From Elusimicrobiota bacterium (GTDB lineage Bacteria; Elusimicrobiota; Elusimicrobia; Elusimicrobiales; Elusimicrobiaceae), in the NCBI GenBank assembly GCA_029008615.1, contig JAQXJI010000002.1, positions 1 through 64,000 of the forward strand: DNA of 64,000 nucleotides, given 5' to 3'. The translations under genes were made by a program, and so were the position numbers. The notes below the pieces were generated by a model. It had not been told where the DNA came from. It did not search any database and was given only the letters and a program-made list of their open reading frames with translations. This document shows positions 25,621 to 34,645 of the stretch, one piece after another; position 1 is the stretch's first letter, and every line of letters begins with the position of its first letter.

Positions 25621-26091
25621 TTATTTCTCTCCTAAGATAAAATTTAATTGGGCTTCGGAACAGAGGCCCTTGTCCGTATAAGCTTCAGCGTAAAGCTTCG
25701 TAACTTTGCCGACTCTGAGCACTTCTATTGCTACTTTTAACTTGTCTCCCGGCTCCACCTGGCCCCGGAACTTGGCGTAGTCTATGCTCATTAAAAAGCC
25801 GACCTTTCCTTTGAAACGCTCCTGCTGCATTATGGCCGTCGCGCCTATTTGGGACATTATCTCCAAAATCAAAACGCCAGGCACTACTGGATGCGTGGGG
25901 AAATGTCCTTTAAAAAAATCTTCCTTGCCCGTGAATAATCTGGAGCCTGAAATATATTTTTCGTCTTCCAGAACATAGGTTTCATCCAATAGGAGAAACG
26001 GATCCCTGTGCGGCAGGAATTGCTCCGCCTCTTTTTTGCTTATTACCCTTACTACGGGCATTTTTAAAACAAATTCCAACCTTCCTGACAT
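25621..26091 (-). CDS. fabZ: 3-hydroxyacyl-ACP dehydratase FabZ
   Basis: 156 aa. FLPHRDPFLLLDE, catalytic His in FKGHFPTHPVVPGVLILEIM (near 59-78) with the active-site Glu, then FLMSIDYAKFRGQVEPGD. It supplies fatty-acid precursors and competes with LpxA for hydroxyacyl-ACP. The start at 26091 overlaps the lpxC stop (TAATG), which supports it; an internal Met at residue 11 is the alternative. Confidence 0.95.
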   Translation of the reverse strand: MSGRLEFVLKMPVVRVISKKEAEQFLPHRDPFLLLDETYVLEDEKYISGSRLFTGKEDFFKGHFPTHPVVPGVLILEIMSQIGATAIMQQERFKGKVGFLMSIDYAKFRGQVEPGDKLKVAIEVLRVGKVTKLYAEAYTDKGLCSEAQLNFILGEK

Positions 26092-26918
26092 TATTCCTCG
26101 CTTTGCTTAAGCATAAGCTTAGCAAACTCCACATTTGTTTTGTGGCCGCCGCAATGGCACGTTATGTGCATAGGCCCCAAAATCTTATTGGTAAGTTTAA
26201 GGTCGCCCAACAAATCAAGTATTTTATGGCGAACCATCTCATCGGGGAATCTTAAAGGCACTGAAAATCCGTCCTTTTGTATTATTACACAGTTGTCTAT
26301 GCGTCCGCCTTTGGCCAAACCGTTTGCGCGGAGGAAAGCTATTTCCTCCTCAAAACCGAAAGTCCTGGCCGGGGCAATCTGTTTAAGATATCCGTCTTGG
26401 GAATACTCGAAAGAATATTCCTGCCTGTTTACAAGCGGGTGGTTTCTTAAAAATAAGAAAGTAAAAATAAGTTTTGAAGCCGGTCTCGCGCTGTAAAAGA
26501 TATCCCCTTCTTTATATTCTATATCTTTATTAAGCGTAAGGATAGGGGCGGGCAGCGGTATTTCTTTAAATCCCGCTTCCTGCATCGCCTGAGCGTACGG
26601 CAGGGAAGATCCGTCCATTATAGGCGGTTCCGGGCCGTCCATTTCCACTATTAAATCCGTTATACCCAAGCCGTGCGCCGCGCTTAAAACGTGCTCTACG
26701 GTATGTACTTGATCCTTTCCGTTGGAAAGGTTTGTCCCGCGCATAGTGGAGCAAACATTCTGCGCCAAAGCTTTTATAGGGGCGGCGTCTTTAATATCCG
26801 TCCTCAGAAAGCTTATAAAGCCGTCCTCGGAGGGTTTAAACGTCATTGAGCAAGGTTCGCCGGTATGCAGGCCTATGCCTTTAACCGTAACGGTTTTGTT
26901 TATAGTTTTTCTGTTCAT
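26091..26918 (-). CDS. lpxC: UDP-3-O-acyl-N-acetylglucosamine deacetylase
   Basis: 275 aa. N-terminal GIGLHTGEPCSMTFKP, zinc ligand His in HTVEHVLSAAHGLGITDL, DGPEPPIMDGSSLPYA, then RHKILDLLGDL (zinc His/Asp) and the catalytic His region HCGGHKTNVEF. The committed step of lipid A synthesis in the cytoplasm. It is a separate gene here, not fused to fabZ as in some phyla, though translation is coupled. Confidence 0.96.
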   Translation of the reverse strand: MNRKTINKTVTVKGIGLHTGEPCSMTFKPSEDGFISFLRTDIKDAAPIKALAQNVCSTMRGTNLSNGKDQVHTVEHVLSAAHGLGITDLIVEMDGPEPPIMDGSSLPYAQAMQEAGFKEIPLPAPILTLNKDIEYKEGDIFYSARPASKLIFTFLFLRNHPLVNRQEYSFEYSQDGYLKQIAPARTFGFEEEIAFLRANGLAKGGRIDNCVIIQKDGFSVPLRFPDEMVRHKILDLLGDLKLTNKILGPMHITCHCGGHKTNVEFAKLMLKQSEE

Positions 26919-26927
26919 GTGCGGTCC

Positions 26928-27953
26928 TTAAAAAAATTTAAATTTTTTCTTTAAATTAGTCAATTCTTTATAAAGTTCAGGCAACTTTTTGAAGATTACG
27001 TTAAGCCTCATAAAATCGCCGTAAGGCATCGCGGGGGAGCCCATAATTTTATCGCCGGCTTTGACGTTGCTTATAACGCCTGTCTGCGGGCCAACAACCG
27101 CGCCGTCTCCGATTTTAAGATGGCCGGAAATACCAGCCTGCCCCGCCAATATTACTCCGTTGCCGAGTTCCGTTGAACCCGCTATGCCCACTTGGGAAAC
27201 GCAAATGCAGCTCATACCGGTTTTTACATTGTGGCCAATTTGCACTAAATTGTCTATTTTGGTGTTTGCGCCTATCACGGTATGGTTCAATTTTGCCCTG
27301 TCTATGGTGGTATTGGCGCCGATTTCGACGTCGTCTTCCAAAATCACGTTGCCGAGCTGGGGGATTTTTTCGTGCTTGCCGTTAAATACGTATCCGAACC
27401 CGTCGGAGCCTATAACGCAGCCGGGCTGAAGGATAACTTTATTTTTGAGTACGCATTCTTCGCGTATTACGACATTGGGGTAAATTATGCAGTACATTCC
27501 TATCTGTACGTTTTTGCCGATGTAGACATTAGGGTAAATTATGGTATTGTCGCCTATCGTTGCGCCGTCTTCAATAACCGCGTTTGCACCTATAAAAACG
27601 TTTGCGCCGATTTTGGCAGAGGGGGAAACTACGGCCCTTTCGTGAATGCCGGGTTTTACGTCTTTGTTCAAGGTTGAAACTTCCCTCATTACCAAAGTGA
27701 AAGCCCATTCGGGATTTTTTGCGTAAATTATATTGCCGGAGAAAGGAATTTCCTTTTCCTTGGCGGCAAGCGGCAGAATAAGCGCGCCAAGCTTCAAATC
27801 TTTAAAAGCTTCCGGTTTGTCGGCGTTATTGCTGTATGAGAGCGCTCCTTCCTGCACATTGTCCAAGCCGCAAATGCCGTTCGGCTTAAAATTTTCGTCG
27901 CCTTTAAGCTCGCTTTGGCTCATTTCGGCTATTTGTTTCAAGGTAAGGTTCAT
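26928..27953 (-). CDS. lpxD: UDP-3-O-acylglucosamine N-acyltransferase
   Basis: 341 aa. An N-terminal LpxD domain ([20 protein letters not shown]) followed by hexapeptide repeats; catalytic His in [16 protein letters not shown] near 235-250. Adds the second hydroxyacyl chain in lipid A synthesis. The start overlaps the ompH stop by 4 nt (ATGA). Confidence 0.96.
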   Translation of the reverse strand: MNLTLKQIAEMSQSELKGDENFKPNGICGLDNVQEGALSYSNNADKPEAFKDLKLGALILPLAAKEKEIPFSGNIIYAKNPEWAFTLVMREVSTLNKDVKPGIHERAVVSPSAKIGANVFIGANAVIEDGATIGDNTIIYPNVYIGKNVQIGMYCIIYPNVVIREECVLKNKVILQPGCVIGSDGFGYVFNGKHEKIPQLGNVILEDDVEIGANTTIDRAKLNHTVIGANTKIDNLVQIGHNVKTGMSCICVSQVGIAGSTELGNGVILAGQAGISGHLKIGDGAVVGPQTGVISNVKAGDKIMGSPAMPYGDFMRLNVIFKKLPELYKELTNLKKKFKFF

Positions 27954-29083
27954 AATAAATCTCCGTTTTCTTTGATATATTTTTTATTATAGCTTTTCAT
28001 CCATTTTATAAACTCCGGCGTTACGTTTAAAGGTTTGCCGAAGATCAAATCTTTTTTATCCACCACTATGCCTATATTCCTTACGGCGGCGTATTCTTTT
28101 ATGCCGCTGTAAATTTGCTTTAGTATCCGCTGCACTATATAATCTTGGCGGGAGAGTATTTCCTCTCTGGAAAGTTCCCTGTAATCCAAAAGGAAAGCTT
28201 CCTTTTCTATAATGGATTTTTTAGTGTCTTTTATAGAGCTTTTAAGCTGCTGTATTTTAAGAGGAATATTCAAAGGACTGTCCACCTGCGTAGCTGAAGA
28301 GGAAAAAAGCAAATCTTTGCTTATGTTTTCGGTGTTGTCGGTTCTAAGCTTGGGATAATCGTCCCCCAAAGCCGGGATATATTGAACATTTTGATAGTAA
28401 GGCATATAATAGGCCAAGTCTTTGTTTAAACTTGAAAGCTTATTTTTCAGTTCCTGCAGCTGCGTTTGCATTTGGACATATTCCACTTGCGTGGCTTCGA
28501 GATCTATTTTAATATTTTTGCGGGCTTTTATCGTCCACGGGTTATTGTTGAAAGCCTCTTCAATATCAATGTATACCGCCAAGGTGCCGGGCGGGATATC
28601 GCTTTCTTCTTCGTCTTCTTCGTTGCCGTCAAGTTTAAGGCCGAAGTGCGGTTTTGCTTTGTGCGCCGCCTTTGTTTGATTTGAGGATTGTTCTTGCGCC
28701 TGCTGAAGTTCCTCTTGCGCCAAAGGCGTTGAAAGGGCGTTTTCCACAGGTTTTTGCAAAGCGGCGGCCTGCGGGTTTTGGACGGGCGCTAAATCCGATA
28801 TTTCGCCTTCCCCGCTTGAAGAACCTTCCGCCCCGTTTGATACATTCTCGAAATCGCCGGCAGGTTTGCTTTCGCTAGGGGACATATTCGGTATTTCCAC
28901 TATGGCGGTTGCGTCATATTTTTGCAAAGGTATATCCGATGTTCCCGGCAGTTTCCGTAAAGCTTCCGCCGTTTCTCCCGATACTTTTTGCCCCGGCGCT
29001 GCAACGCCGGCTTGCTGGGCGGAGCAAAAAACCGCCAGCAAAGTAAAAAGAGCGAAAGAATTTATAAATTTTATTTTCATCAC
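27950..29083 (-). CDS. OmpH/Skp-like periplasmic protein with long acidic extension
   Basis: 377 aa, more than twice the usual Skp length (about 160). Signal peptide to about 23. Residues 25-160 are low-complexity, rich in Ala, Glu, Pro, Gln and Ser and ending with the acidic [13 protein letters not shown]. Then [15 protein letters not shown] starts the OmpH core, with two coiled-coil stretches (about 195-230 and 280-330) interrupted by a Tyr/Pro-rich stretch [20 protein letters not shown], and [18 protein letters not shown] closing the beta core. A chaperone for outer-membrane proteins is inferred from fold and position between bamA and lpxD. Confidence 0.8.
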   Translation of the reverse strand: MMKIKFINSFALFTLLAVFCSAQQAGVAAPGQKVSGETAEALRKLPGTSDIPLQKYDATAIVEIPNMSPSESKPAGDFENVSNGAEGSSSGEGEISDLAPVQNPQAAALQKPVENALSTPLAQEELQQAQEQSSNQTKAAHKAKPHFGLKLDGNEEDEEESDIPPGTLAVYIDIEEAFNNNPWTIKARKNIKIDLEATQVEYVQMQTQLQELKNKLSSLNKDLAYYMPYYQNVQYIPALGDDYPKLRTDNTENISKDLLFSSSATQVDSPLNIPLKIQQLKSSIKDTKKSIIEKEAFLLDYRELSREEILSRQDYIVQRILKQIYSGIKEYAAVRNIGIVVDKKDLIFGKPLNVTPEFIKWMKSYNKKYIKENGDLL

Positions 29084-29125
29084 TTTAAATTTAGTAAAGC
29101 AGATTTAAACCGCTCGGGCAATAGC

Positions 29126-31585
29126 TTAGAACAAATTAGCCATTGAGAAGTATATATAACCTCTCTTTTCCCCGGGTTGGTGGTTCAAACCGTAGCCCCA
29201 GTCTATCCTAATGGGTAAGGAGGGGGTAACCAACCTTAAACCCAAGCCGACGCCCATTTTAAATTGGTCTTCTTTGGTGCCGGTCTGGAATTTTACGTCA
29301 TTAAAATCCATCCAAGAATTGCCGATATCAAAGAAAGCCGCAAACTGCGCTATCGTGCGTCTGCCTTCCCTTGCAAGCGGGAATTTAAGCTCGACATTGC
29401 CTATATAATATAATTCTCCGCCGGTGGCCGGCCCTATTTGCCCTGTGGTGTCATAACCCCTTACGGTGTCCGCCCCGCCGAGGAATACCCTCTCATAAGC
29501 CGGAACTTCATCGGTTCTGCCGTAGGGTTTTACCATACCCATTCTGTTGCCTATCATAAGGACTATCGGGTAATCGTTGCCGATATTTATCAAAGTCTTA
29601 TTGTAAGAGGATTTCAGCGTAAGCCTGTAAATATCCAAGTCGCCGAACATCGGACCGCCGGAAAGATCTATGCCGATTGAGTTCCTGCTTCCGCTTGTGG
29701 CGTCCCAAACATTGTCCCTGGTGTCTATGGCGAATGTCGCCCCCAAAGTGGAAACATTGGTCGTACCGTCTTCCAGTTCGCTTTGGTACTGTTCGTCTAT
29801 ATCGTAAATGTGGATATTTTCAAAAGTATAGGAAAAGCTTAAAAGATACATATCGTCATTAAATCTGGGGCCTAAGTTTAGCCTTCCGCCCTGCCTTTTT
29901 TCCGTATAGGCCGAGCTGGTGCTTCTGTAAGAGCGGTAACGGCGAGTATTAAATGCGTCAACGCCGAAGCTTATCGGCTTTTCGCCTATCCACGGGGTTG
30001 ACCAGCTGATAGTATAATCCAAAATCCTGCTGCCGAACAAAGCCCTTAAGGAAAGCCTTTGCGCTTTGCCGAACAAATTAAGATGGTTTAAGGAAACGTC
30101 GCCGTACAAGCCGTCTAAGGAGGACATCGCTATGCCCGCCGTGAACATCCCCGGGCGTCCTTCAACTACGTTATAAGATACGTCAACTTTGCTTATATCG
30201 TTGGTGGGGGTTATGTCAATTTGAGCGTCGTTTAAAAAGCCAAGGTTCATTAATTTGTTTTGGCTTCTTCTTACTTTGTCATAACTGAAGATTTCGCCCT
30301 CTTTTATTGTGAGTTCCCTGGCAAAAACATAAGTTTTTGTCTGTTCGTTGCCGGTAATGTCCACGTGGTCAATATAAACGCGGTTGTTTTCCAAGATATC
30401 AAAATTGACGTTCAATACGCCGTTTTCTTCGTCAAGGTTCTTCTGCGGGGTAATATCGGCGCGCAAATAACCTTTATTGGCGTATTTTTCCTGTAAATCC
30501 CTTACGGTAATATCAAACTTCTGCTGATTGAAGCGCTTGCCTTTTTTGTAAAAGACGACTTTTTCCAATTCCGGCGTGGTATAGACATTATTGCCTTCAA
30601 ATGTAGTGTCGCCGAATACAACGTCGTGGCCTTCCGTAACTTTATATTTTAAGATTACTTCGCTTTTGTCTTCGTTGAATTCCGGGGAGTAATCGTCTAT
30701 TTTAAAATCAAAATAGCCCAAGTTCCTGGCATAAGTTACGGCTTTGTAGTGGTCCTGGGGAATATTTTGCGCTTTAAAAATCTTTTTCGGCCTGTTGGAA
30801 AGTTGTTTTATAAACTTTTTTTCGGGAATGTCGTTTAAACCTTCAACTATGACTTCCTTAACGCGCGTTCTGGAGCCTTCGTCCAAATTTATATTAACGG
30901 TAACGGTATTGGTTTTTTCGTCCAAAGAAAAATCGAAAGAAGCTTTAGTGTTTACGTAACCTTTTGCCGCGTATGCGCCTTCTATTTTTTCCATATCCGC
31001 TTCCAGTTTGGCGCGGCTGAAAGGATCTTTGATTTTGGTCGCCATAGCGTTTTGTATGGCCGATTTGGACAGGGCTTTCCTTCCCGTATAATTTATTTTT
31101 TCAAGGATAGGTTTTTCTTTTAATATGACGGTAAGAGTATGGCAGGGATAGAGTTGCTTATCTTCTTTGTCCTTTTTCTCGCCGGAGGATTGTTCTATGG
31201 CGATTTCCATATTGTCAAAATTGCCTAAAGCCATTAAAGCTGCTACGTCGTCCTGAATTGCGCTTTTATAATAAAGGGCGCCTTCTTTGGCGGAAATATT
31301 TTTTGTAATCGTTTTTTTATTGATATTAACAAGCCCGTCCGCCGTTATTTTGCATATCATCCAAGGGCCGTTCGGGTCGGTTGTGCCTTCGGAAGACTCT
31401 TCTTCGGCGGATTCCGCCGCGCCCAGGCTTTCCTGATATTCTTCCGGGCTGACGTAATTTTCTCTGGTAAAATTAAATTGGCTTCTTTTTACTCCTTCGT
31501 CCAAAGAAAGACCTTGGGCCGCACAAAAGACAGCCGGCATAAAAGTAAAAATGAAAAGGGGTATATATCTTAAATATTTAAACAT
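29126..31585 (-). CDS. bamA: Outer-membrane protein assembly factor BamA
   Basis: 819 aa. Signal peptide, a variable Glu-rich linker (to about 70), POTRA domains to about 470 (LTVILKEKPILEKINYTGRK, VKEVIVEGLNDIPEKKFIKQ, VVFGDTTFEGNNVYTTPEL, VYIDHVDITGNEQTKTYVFA), and an Omp85 barrel with the lid-loop block PAYERVFLGGADTVRGYDT and a terminal aromatic residue (FSMANLF). It inserts beta-barrels into the outer membrane. First gene of the operon. Extended -10 TGTTATAAT lies 6 nt before the ATG and no Shine-Dalgarno is seen. Confidence 0.97.
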   Translation of the reverse strand: MFKYLRYIPLFIFTFMPAVFCAAQGLSLDEGVKRSQFNFTRENYVSPEEYQESLGAAESAEEESSEGTTDPNGPWMICKITADGLVNINKKTITKNISAKEGALYYKSAIQDDVAALMALGNFDNMEIAIEQSSGEKKDKEDKQLYPCHTLTVILKEKPILEKINYTGRKALSKSAIQNAMATKIKDPFSRAKLEADMEKIEGAYAAKGYVNTKASFDFSLDEKTNTVTVNINLDEGSRTRVKEVIVEGLNDIPEKKFIKQLSNRPKKIFKAQNIPQDHYKAVTYARNLGYFDFKIDDYSPEFNEDKSEVILKYKVTEGHDVVFGDTTFEGNNVYTTPELEKVVFYKKGKRFNQQKFDITVRDLQEKYANKGYLRADITPQKNLDEENGVLNVNFDILENNRVYIDHVDITGNEQTKTYVFARELTIKEGEIFSYDKVRRSQNKLMNLGFLNDAQIDITPTNDISKVDVSYNVVEGRPGMFTAGIAMSSLDGLYGDVSLNHLNLFGKAQRLSLRALFGSRILDYTISWSTPWIGEKPISFGVDAFNTRRYRSYRSTSSAYTEKRQGGRLNLGPRFNDDMYLLSFSYTFENIHIYDIDEQYQSELEDGTTNVSTLGATFAIDTRDNVWDATSGSRNSIGIDLSGGPMFGDLDIYRLTLKSSYNKTLINIGNDYPIVLMIGNRMGMVKPYGRTDEVPAYERVFLGGADTVRGYDTTGQIGPATGGELYYIGNVELKFPLAREGRRTIAQFAAFFDIGNSWMDFNDVKFQTGTKEDQFKMGVGLGLRLVTPSLPIRIDWGYGLNHQPGEKRGYIYFSMANLF

Positions 31586-31591
31586 ATAAAT

Positions 31592-31600
31592 ATTATAACA
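31592..31600 (-). promoter_or_regulatory. Extended -10 promoter of bamA, leaderless arrangement
   Basis: On the minus strand TGTTATAAT is followed by ATTTAT and then the bamA ATG at 31585. Transcription would begin at about the start codon. No clear -35 is seen, as is common for extended -10 promoters. Confidence 0.5.
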
Positions 31601-31673
31601 TTACTGGAGATATGTTTTTTATATTTGGCGGCTTCGCTTAAAAACAGTTCGGCGGCATCGGTTCATTACAAAG

Positions 31674-31699
31674 AAAAGGCGGCTTTAAAGCCGCCTTTT
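31674..31699 (-). terminator. Terminator of the sigma-factor operon
   Basis: Perfect hairpin aaaaggcggc/gccgcctttt with T-rich flank on the minus strand, 18 nt past the stop of the secreted protein gene. The interval to bamA (131 nt) holds otherwise only the bamA promoter. Confidence 0.85.
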
Positions 31700-31716
31700 A
31701 TAGTTGCCGAATAATA

Positions 31717-32259
31717 TTATTTGCCGGAAGCCGGTTCCTGCGCTTCTTCTTCAAAAGGCGGGGGCGGCGGAAGTTCTCCGTCGGCTTCTGGGCCGTTGTC
31801 GGGCCTGTTCATACAAGGGCAGCCGCCGGGTCTGCCTTGACGCCCGTGGAACTTTCCGCGCATTTTTGCGTTTTTATCGTGTGCGGGCGGGGCGAAAAGG
31901 GTCGGTTTCTCGCCGGAAAGTATCTTTTTGGAAACTTCCTCTACGTGTTTTGTTTTGGCTTCCGGTTCATTGGCTTTTGCCAGTTTTTCTTTGGCTTTGG
32001 CGAGCCTTTTTTCGGAATCGGCAACCATTTTTTCAAGGAATTTGATATGTTTGTCGTAATTGGCCGAAACTTTTGCCTTAACCTGTTCTTCAATCGCGGC
32101 CTTTTTCTTTTTGGATTTCTCTTTCTTGTAGCTTTCCACAAGATTGTTCATTTCCATAAACTCTTTGTGTCTTTCTTCTCTTTCTGCGGGATTGGGCTGT
32201 GCGGCCAAAACGCCCGCCCCGAAAACTACGGCCATAGCCGTTATAAGTATTCTCTTCAT
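31717..32259 (-). CDS. Exported Lys/Glu-rich protein of the sigma-factor operon
   Basis: 180 aa from the ATG at 32259 (AAAGGAGG upstream). Signal peptide cut after LAA near 20; a highly charged coiled-coil helix (NNLVESYKKEKSKKKKAAIE through KLAKANEPEAK); then a His/Gly/Arg/Cys tail (MRGKFHGRQGRPGGCPCMNR) and a Pro/acidic end. This resembles, in general layout, CpxP/Spy-like periplasmic sensors or chaperones, but the LTxxQ motifs are missing. Its place after an ECF sigma and anti-sigma pair suggests an envelope-stress effector or a metal-responsive sensor. Confidence 0.6.
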   Translation of the reverse strand: MKRILITAMAVVFGAGVLAAQPNPAEREERHKEFMEMNNLVESYKKEKSKKKKAAIEEQVKAKVSANYDKHIKFLEKMVADSEKRLAKAKEKLAKANEPEAKTKHVEEVSKKILSGEKPTLFAPPAHDKNAKMRGKFHGRQGRPGGCPCMNRPDNGPEADGELPPPPPFEEEAQEPASGK

Positions 32260-32272
32260 TGTTATCCTCCTT

Positions 32273-32713
32273 TTACAGATTGTCAATATAACTGATTAAA
32301 TCTTCAGTTTCGTCTTCCAAGGTGTACAGACTGTCATAAATGGCGTCTATACTACTTTCCGCCGCAGCTTGATTCCGGGCGGAATATATGGCCGCCGTCT
32401 GATAAAACCCGATAGCCATAACCGTTATAACCGCGGCTGCGCCCAAAGGCGTCAGCAATCTTAAATTAAAATTAAAACGCGGCAGGGAAAACCAAGATTT
32501 TTTCGGTTTCGCGTACGGAACGGTATCCAAGCTTTCCGGCGCTTTTATCTGCGGCAAAGCCGCGTTTAAAAGATTTGTGGCTTTTATCGTGTTTTGGCAG
32601 ACGGAGCAGGTTTTTAAGTGTTCAAGGAAGGCTTTTTCCTCGCTTTGCGGCAGTTCGCCGTAAGCGTAGAGCAAGGCCGCCTCGTCCATTTTTACATCGT
32701 GTTTAGACTGCAT
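32273..32713 (-). CDS. Anti-sigma factor with zinc-finger motif
   Basis: 146 aa. The N-terminal H-x3-C-x2-C motif (EHLKTCSVC near 31-39), preceded by YAYGELPQSEEKAFL, is the zf-HC2 anti-sigma fold. One membrane helix (about 90-108), then a short periplasmic tail. It should hold the ECF sigma factor at the membrane until a signal releases it. It overlaps the sigma gene by 11 nt. Confidence 0.88.
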   Translation of the reverse strand: MQSKHDVKMDEAALLYAYGELPQSEEKAFLEHLKTCSVCQNTIKATNLLNAALPQIKAPESLDTVPYAKPKKSWFSLPRFNFNLRLLTPLGAAAVITVMAIGFYQTAAIYSARNQAAAESSIDAIYDSLYTLEDETEDLISYIDNL

Positions 32714-33242
32714 ATTCTTCCCCCATAAATTCCTGCAATTTTTTTACGGCCCGGCTCATTCTGGCCAAAACCGTTCCCAGCGGGCAGGAAAGCGCGTCGG
32801 CTATTTCCTTAAAGCTGAGATACTGCCTTAAAAGCACTACCTCCTTTTGAGCTTGCGGCAATTTATCTATGAAGGCGGATATTTCCTCCAAAGATATATT
32901 GCCGAGGGCTTTGGCTTCGGTATTATCCGCTGCGTCCGCTCTTTGGGCGTTTTCGTCATCGTCTAAGCTGACGGTCTTTGAGGCTTTCCTGAAATAGTCC
33001 GTAATTTTATTTCTCGCTATCGTAAAAAGCCAAGCCTTAAATTTGCCCTCTTCTTTGTATTTTTGTATTTCGGTAAGGGCTTTGAGCATTGTGTCCTGGA
33101 AGATGTCACCTGCCGTACCTTCGTCCTTAACACTGTAAAAAATATAAGAATATAAAGAATCTTTATACTTTTCCACTATAAGGCCGAAGTCTTCGGTTTT
33201 ACCGTTCTTCACATTGTAAATTAGCATATCTTCGTGTATCAT
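32703..33242 (-). CDS. ECF-type RNA polymerase sigma factor
   Basis: 179 aa. Sigma region 2 (YKDSLYSYIFYSVKDEGTAG, DIFQDTMLKALTEI, FKAWLFTIARNKITDYFRK) and region 4 (LPQAQKEVVLLRQYLSFKEI, ADALSCPLGTVLARMSRAVK). It directs RNA polymerase to an envelope-stress or similar regulon, under control of the anti-sigma factor encoded just after it. RBS GAGGG supports the ATG. The regulon and -10 target are not visible; autoregulation is common in the family. Confidence 0.95.
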   Translation of the reverse strand: MIHEDMLIYNVKNGKTEDFGLIVEKYKDSLYSYIFYSVKDEGTAGDIFQDTMLKALTEIQKYKEEGKFKAWLFTIARNKITDYFRKASKTVSLDDDENAQRADAADNTEAKALGNISLEEISAFIDKLPQAQKEVVLLRQYLSFKEIADALSCPLGTVLARMSRAVKKLQEFMGEEYAV

Positions 33243-33351
33243 AAGCCCTCAATAATAAAACGCGCTTTTGCGCTAAATTATTGCATATTTCTAAAAAAGA
33301 GTAAAACTAAGTTGAAGGAGAGAGTTTTTGTAGTGGATTTGTCAAAAATAA

Positions 33352-33374
33352 AAAACCCCGCCGTAAAGCGGGGT
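33352..33374 (-). terminator. Terminator of rpmB
   Basis: ccccgc/gcgggg hairpin; on the minus strand it is followed by a long T run (complement of aaaataaaaaa). It lies 20 nt beyond the rpmB stop. Confidence 0.85.
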
Positions 33375-33393
33375 ATAAAAACAGTGTGTTTTA

Positions 33394-33588
33394 TTATTTG
33401 GCCGGTTTTACTACTTTGCCGGATTTCATACATTTGGAGCAGACATAAGCGGTCTGCGTTTTGCCGTCCAAAACAAGTTTCTGTTTGTGGAGGTTCGGTT
33501 TAAAAGTTCTTTTGGTTTTCAAATGGGAGTGGCTGTAAGAACCGCCGCTTACAGATTGTTTCCCGCAAATTTCGCATTTATATGACAT
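33394..33588 (-). CDS. rpmB: 50S ribosomal protein L28
   Basis: 64 aa, full length. Zinc-ribbon version with CEICGK at the N-terminus and CSKCMK near 53, and the L28 core SGGSYSHSHLKTKRTFKPNL. Binds 23S rRNA in the large subunit. GGAAG precedes the start. Monocistronic with its own terminator. Confidence 0.97.
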   Translation of the reverse strand: MSYKCEICGKQSVSGGSYSHSHLKTKRTFKPNLHKQKLVLDGKTQTAYVCSKCMKSGKVVKPAK

Positions 33589-33659
33589 ATTTTTATCTTC
33601 CTGACTTGTAAATTTATTTCCTATATTGTACTAAAAAAGCTTTTTATTGTAAATCGGTT

Positions 33660-34409
33660 TTAAAACACTTTCGCAAATTTGCTTTTGATTATCCGCCAGG
33701 ATTTACCGCAGTGCTTTTTAAAGCGGCCCCAAACGGTGTCTTCATAGACGTATTTTGAAGGCATCGGTATCACATAACCGTTTTTACGCATCATTTGCAT
33801 AAGGTAATTTGAAGGTATGGCGAAATTGATATTTTGAACGTCGTTTCCTTTAAGGCTTGAAAGCGCCACTCCTATAACTTTGCCTTCCTCGTTAAATACC
33901 GGCGAGCCGGAAGAGGAGGGGGAAATCGGCGCGCTTATTTGCAGCCATATCACGCCTTTGCTGACGCGTCTTATTTGCGATATAAGCCCGTTTGTAACGG
34001 TGTTTTGCAGCCTTCTCGGGTTGCCTATGACGGTAATCGGTTCGCCGGCTTTGACGTAGTCGGCGTTGGTAAATTCCACACAGGGCAGATTACGGTTGTT
34101 GATTTTTAGGAGAGCCAAATCAATTTCTTTGTTTTCGTTTGCGTCGATTATTGCTGCTTCGTCGGAGACGACCCCGTTTTTAAAAGTAAGATTTACAAAA
34201 ACCGCATCTTTTACTACGTGCCCTGCGGTGGCGATTAAGCCTTCGGAATTGGCTATAAAACCTGTGCCGCTGTGTGTGGAGCCGTCTTTTTTAAGCACAT
34301 TTACGGAAACTATACTGTCGCCGAATCGGCCCGCTATTTCGGCGGGTGTTTTTTGGGCGAAAGTTACGGCCGGCAGAAGCAAAAGTATGAAAAGGGTTAT
34401 TTTCCTCAT
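33660..34409 (-). CDS. Trypsin-like serine protease (S1C, no PDZ)
   Basis: 249 aa. Signal peptide (MRKITLFILLLLPAVTFAQ). Catalytic triad: His in ATAGHVV, Asp in EIDLALLKI, Ser in ISPSSSGSPVFNEEG, arranged as in HtrA/DegP. The PDZ domains of HtrA are missing; instead there is a basic tail (RFKKHCGKSWRIIKSKFAKV) that could bind membrane or peptidoglycan. A periplasmic protease with unknown targets. Confidence 0.9.
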   Translation of the reverse strand: MRKITLFILLLLPAVTFAQKTPAEIAGRFGDSIVSVNVLKKDGSTHSGTGFIANSEGLIATAGHVVKDAVFVNLTFKNGVVSDEAAIIDANENKEIDLALLKINNRNLPCVEFTNADYVKAGEPITVIGNPRRLQNTVTNGLISQIRRVSKGVIWLQISAPISPSSSGSPVFNEEGKVIGVALSSLKGNDVQNINFAIPSNYLMQMMRKNGYVIPMPSKYVYEDTVWGRFKKHCGKSWRIIKSKFAKVF

Positions 34410-34457
34410 AAAATACCGCGCCTGAAAAATAGTTTTTGCCTAAAAATTTGCAAAACA

Positions 34458-34529
34458 AGCCGAGGATGGGATTCGAACCCACAACCTACGGTTTACAAAA
34501 CCGTTGCTCTACCGTTGAGCTACCTCGGC
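34458..34529 (-). tRNA. tRNA-Thr (anticodon TGT)
   Basis: 72 nt. Acceptor GCCGAGG/CCTCGGC, anticodon stem ACGGT/ACCGT with loop TTTGTAA, giving TGT. T-arm GGGTTCGAATCCC. The discriminator reads T. CCA is not encoded. Confidence 0.95.
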
Positions 34530-34616
34530 GTCTGTTGACAATAAATTATAACAATTTTTATTTTCTCTGCCAATAAACAATAAAACTTGTGTTTTAAAAT
34601 TCTTCGGAAAGGAACA

Positions 34617-34641
34617 AGCCCGGCCTTTTTTGACCGGGCTT
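34617..34641 (-). terminator. Hairpin after the PfkB gene
   Basis: aagcccgg (34617-34624) pairs with ccgggctt (34634-34641), a few bases after the PfkB stop at 34646. A strong T run is lacking on the minus strand, so this is a probable rather than certain terminator. Confidence 0.55.
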
Positions 34642-34645
34642 TAAA

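Noticed and set aside
24801-26918. LpxC-FabZ fusion
   Set aside because: The two genes have a clear TAATG stop/start overlap and separate frames.
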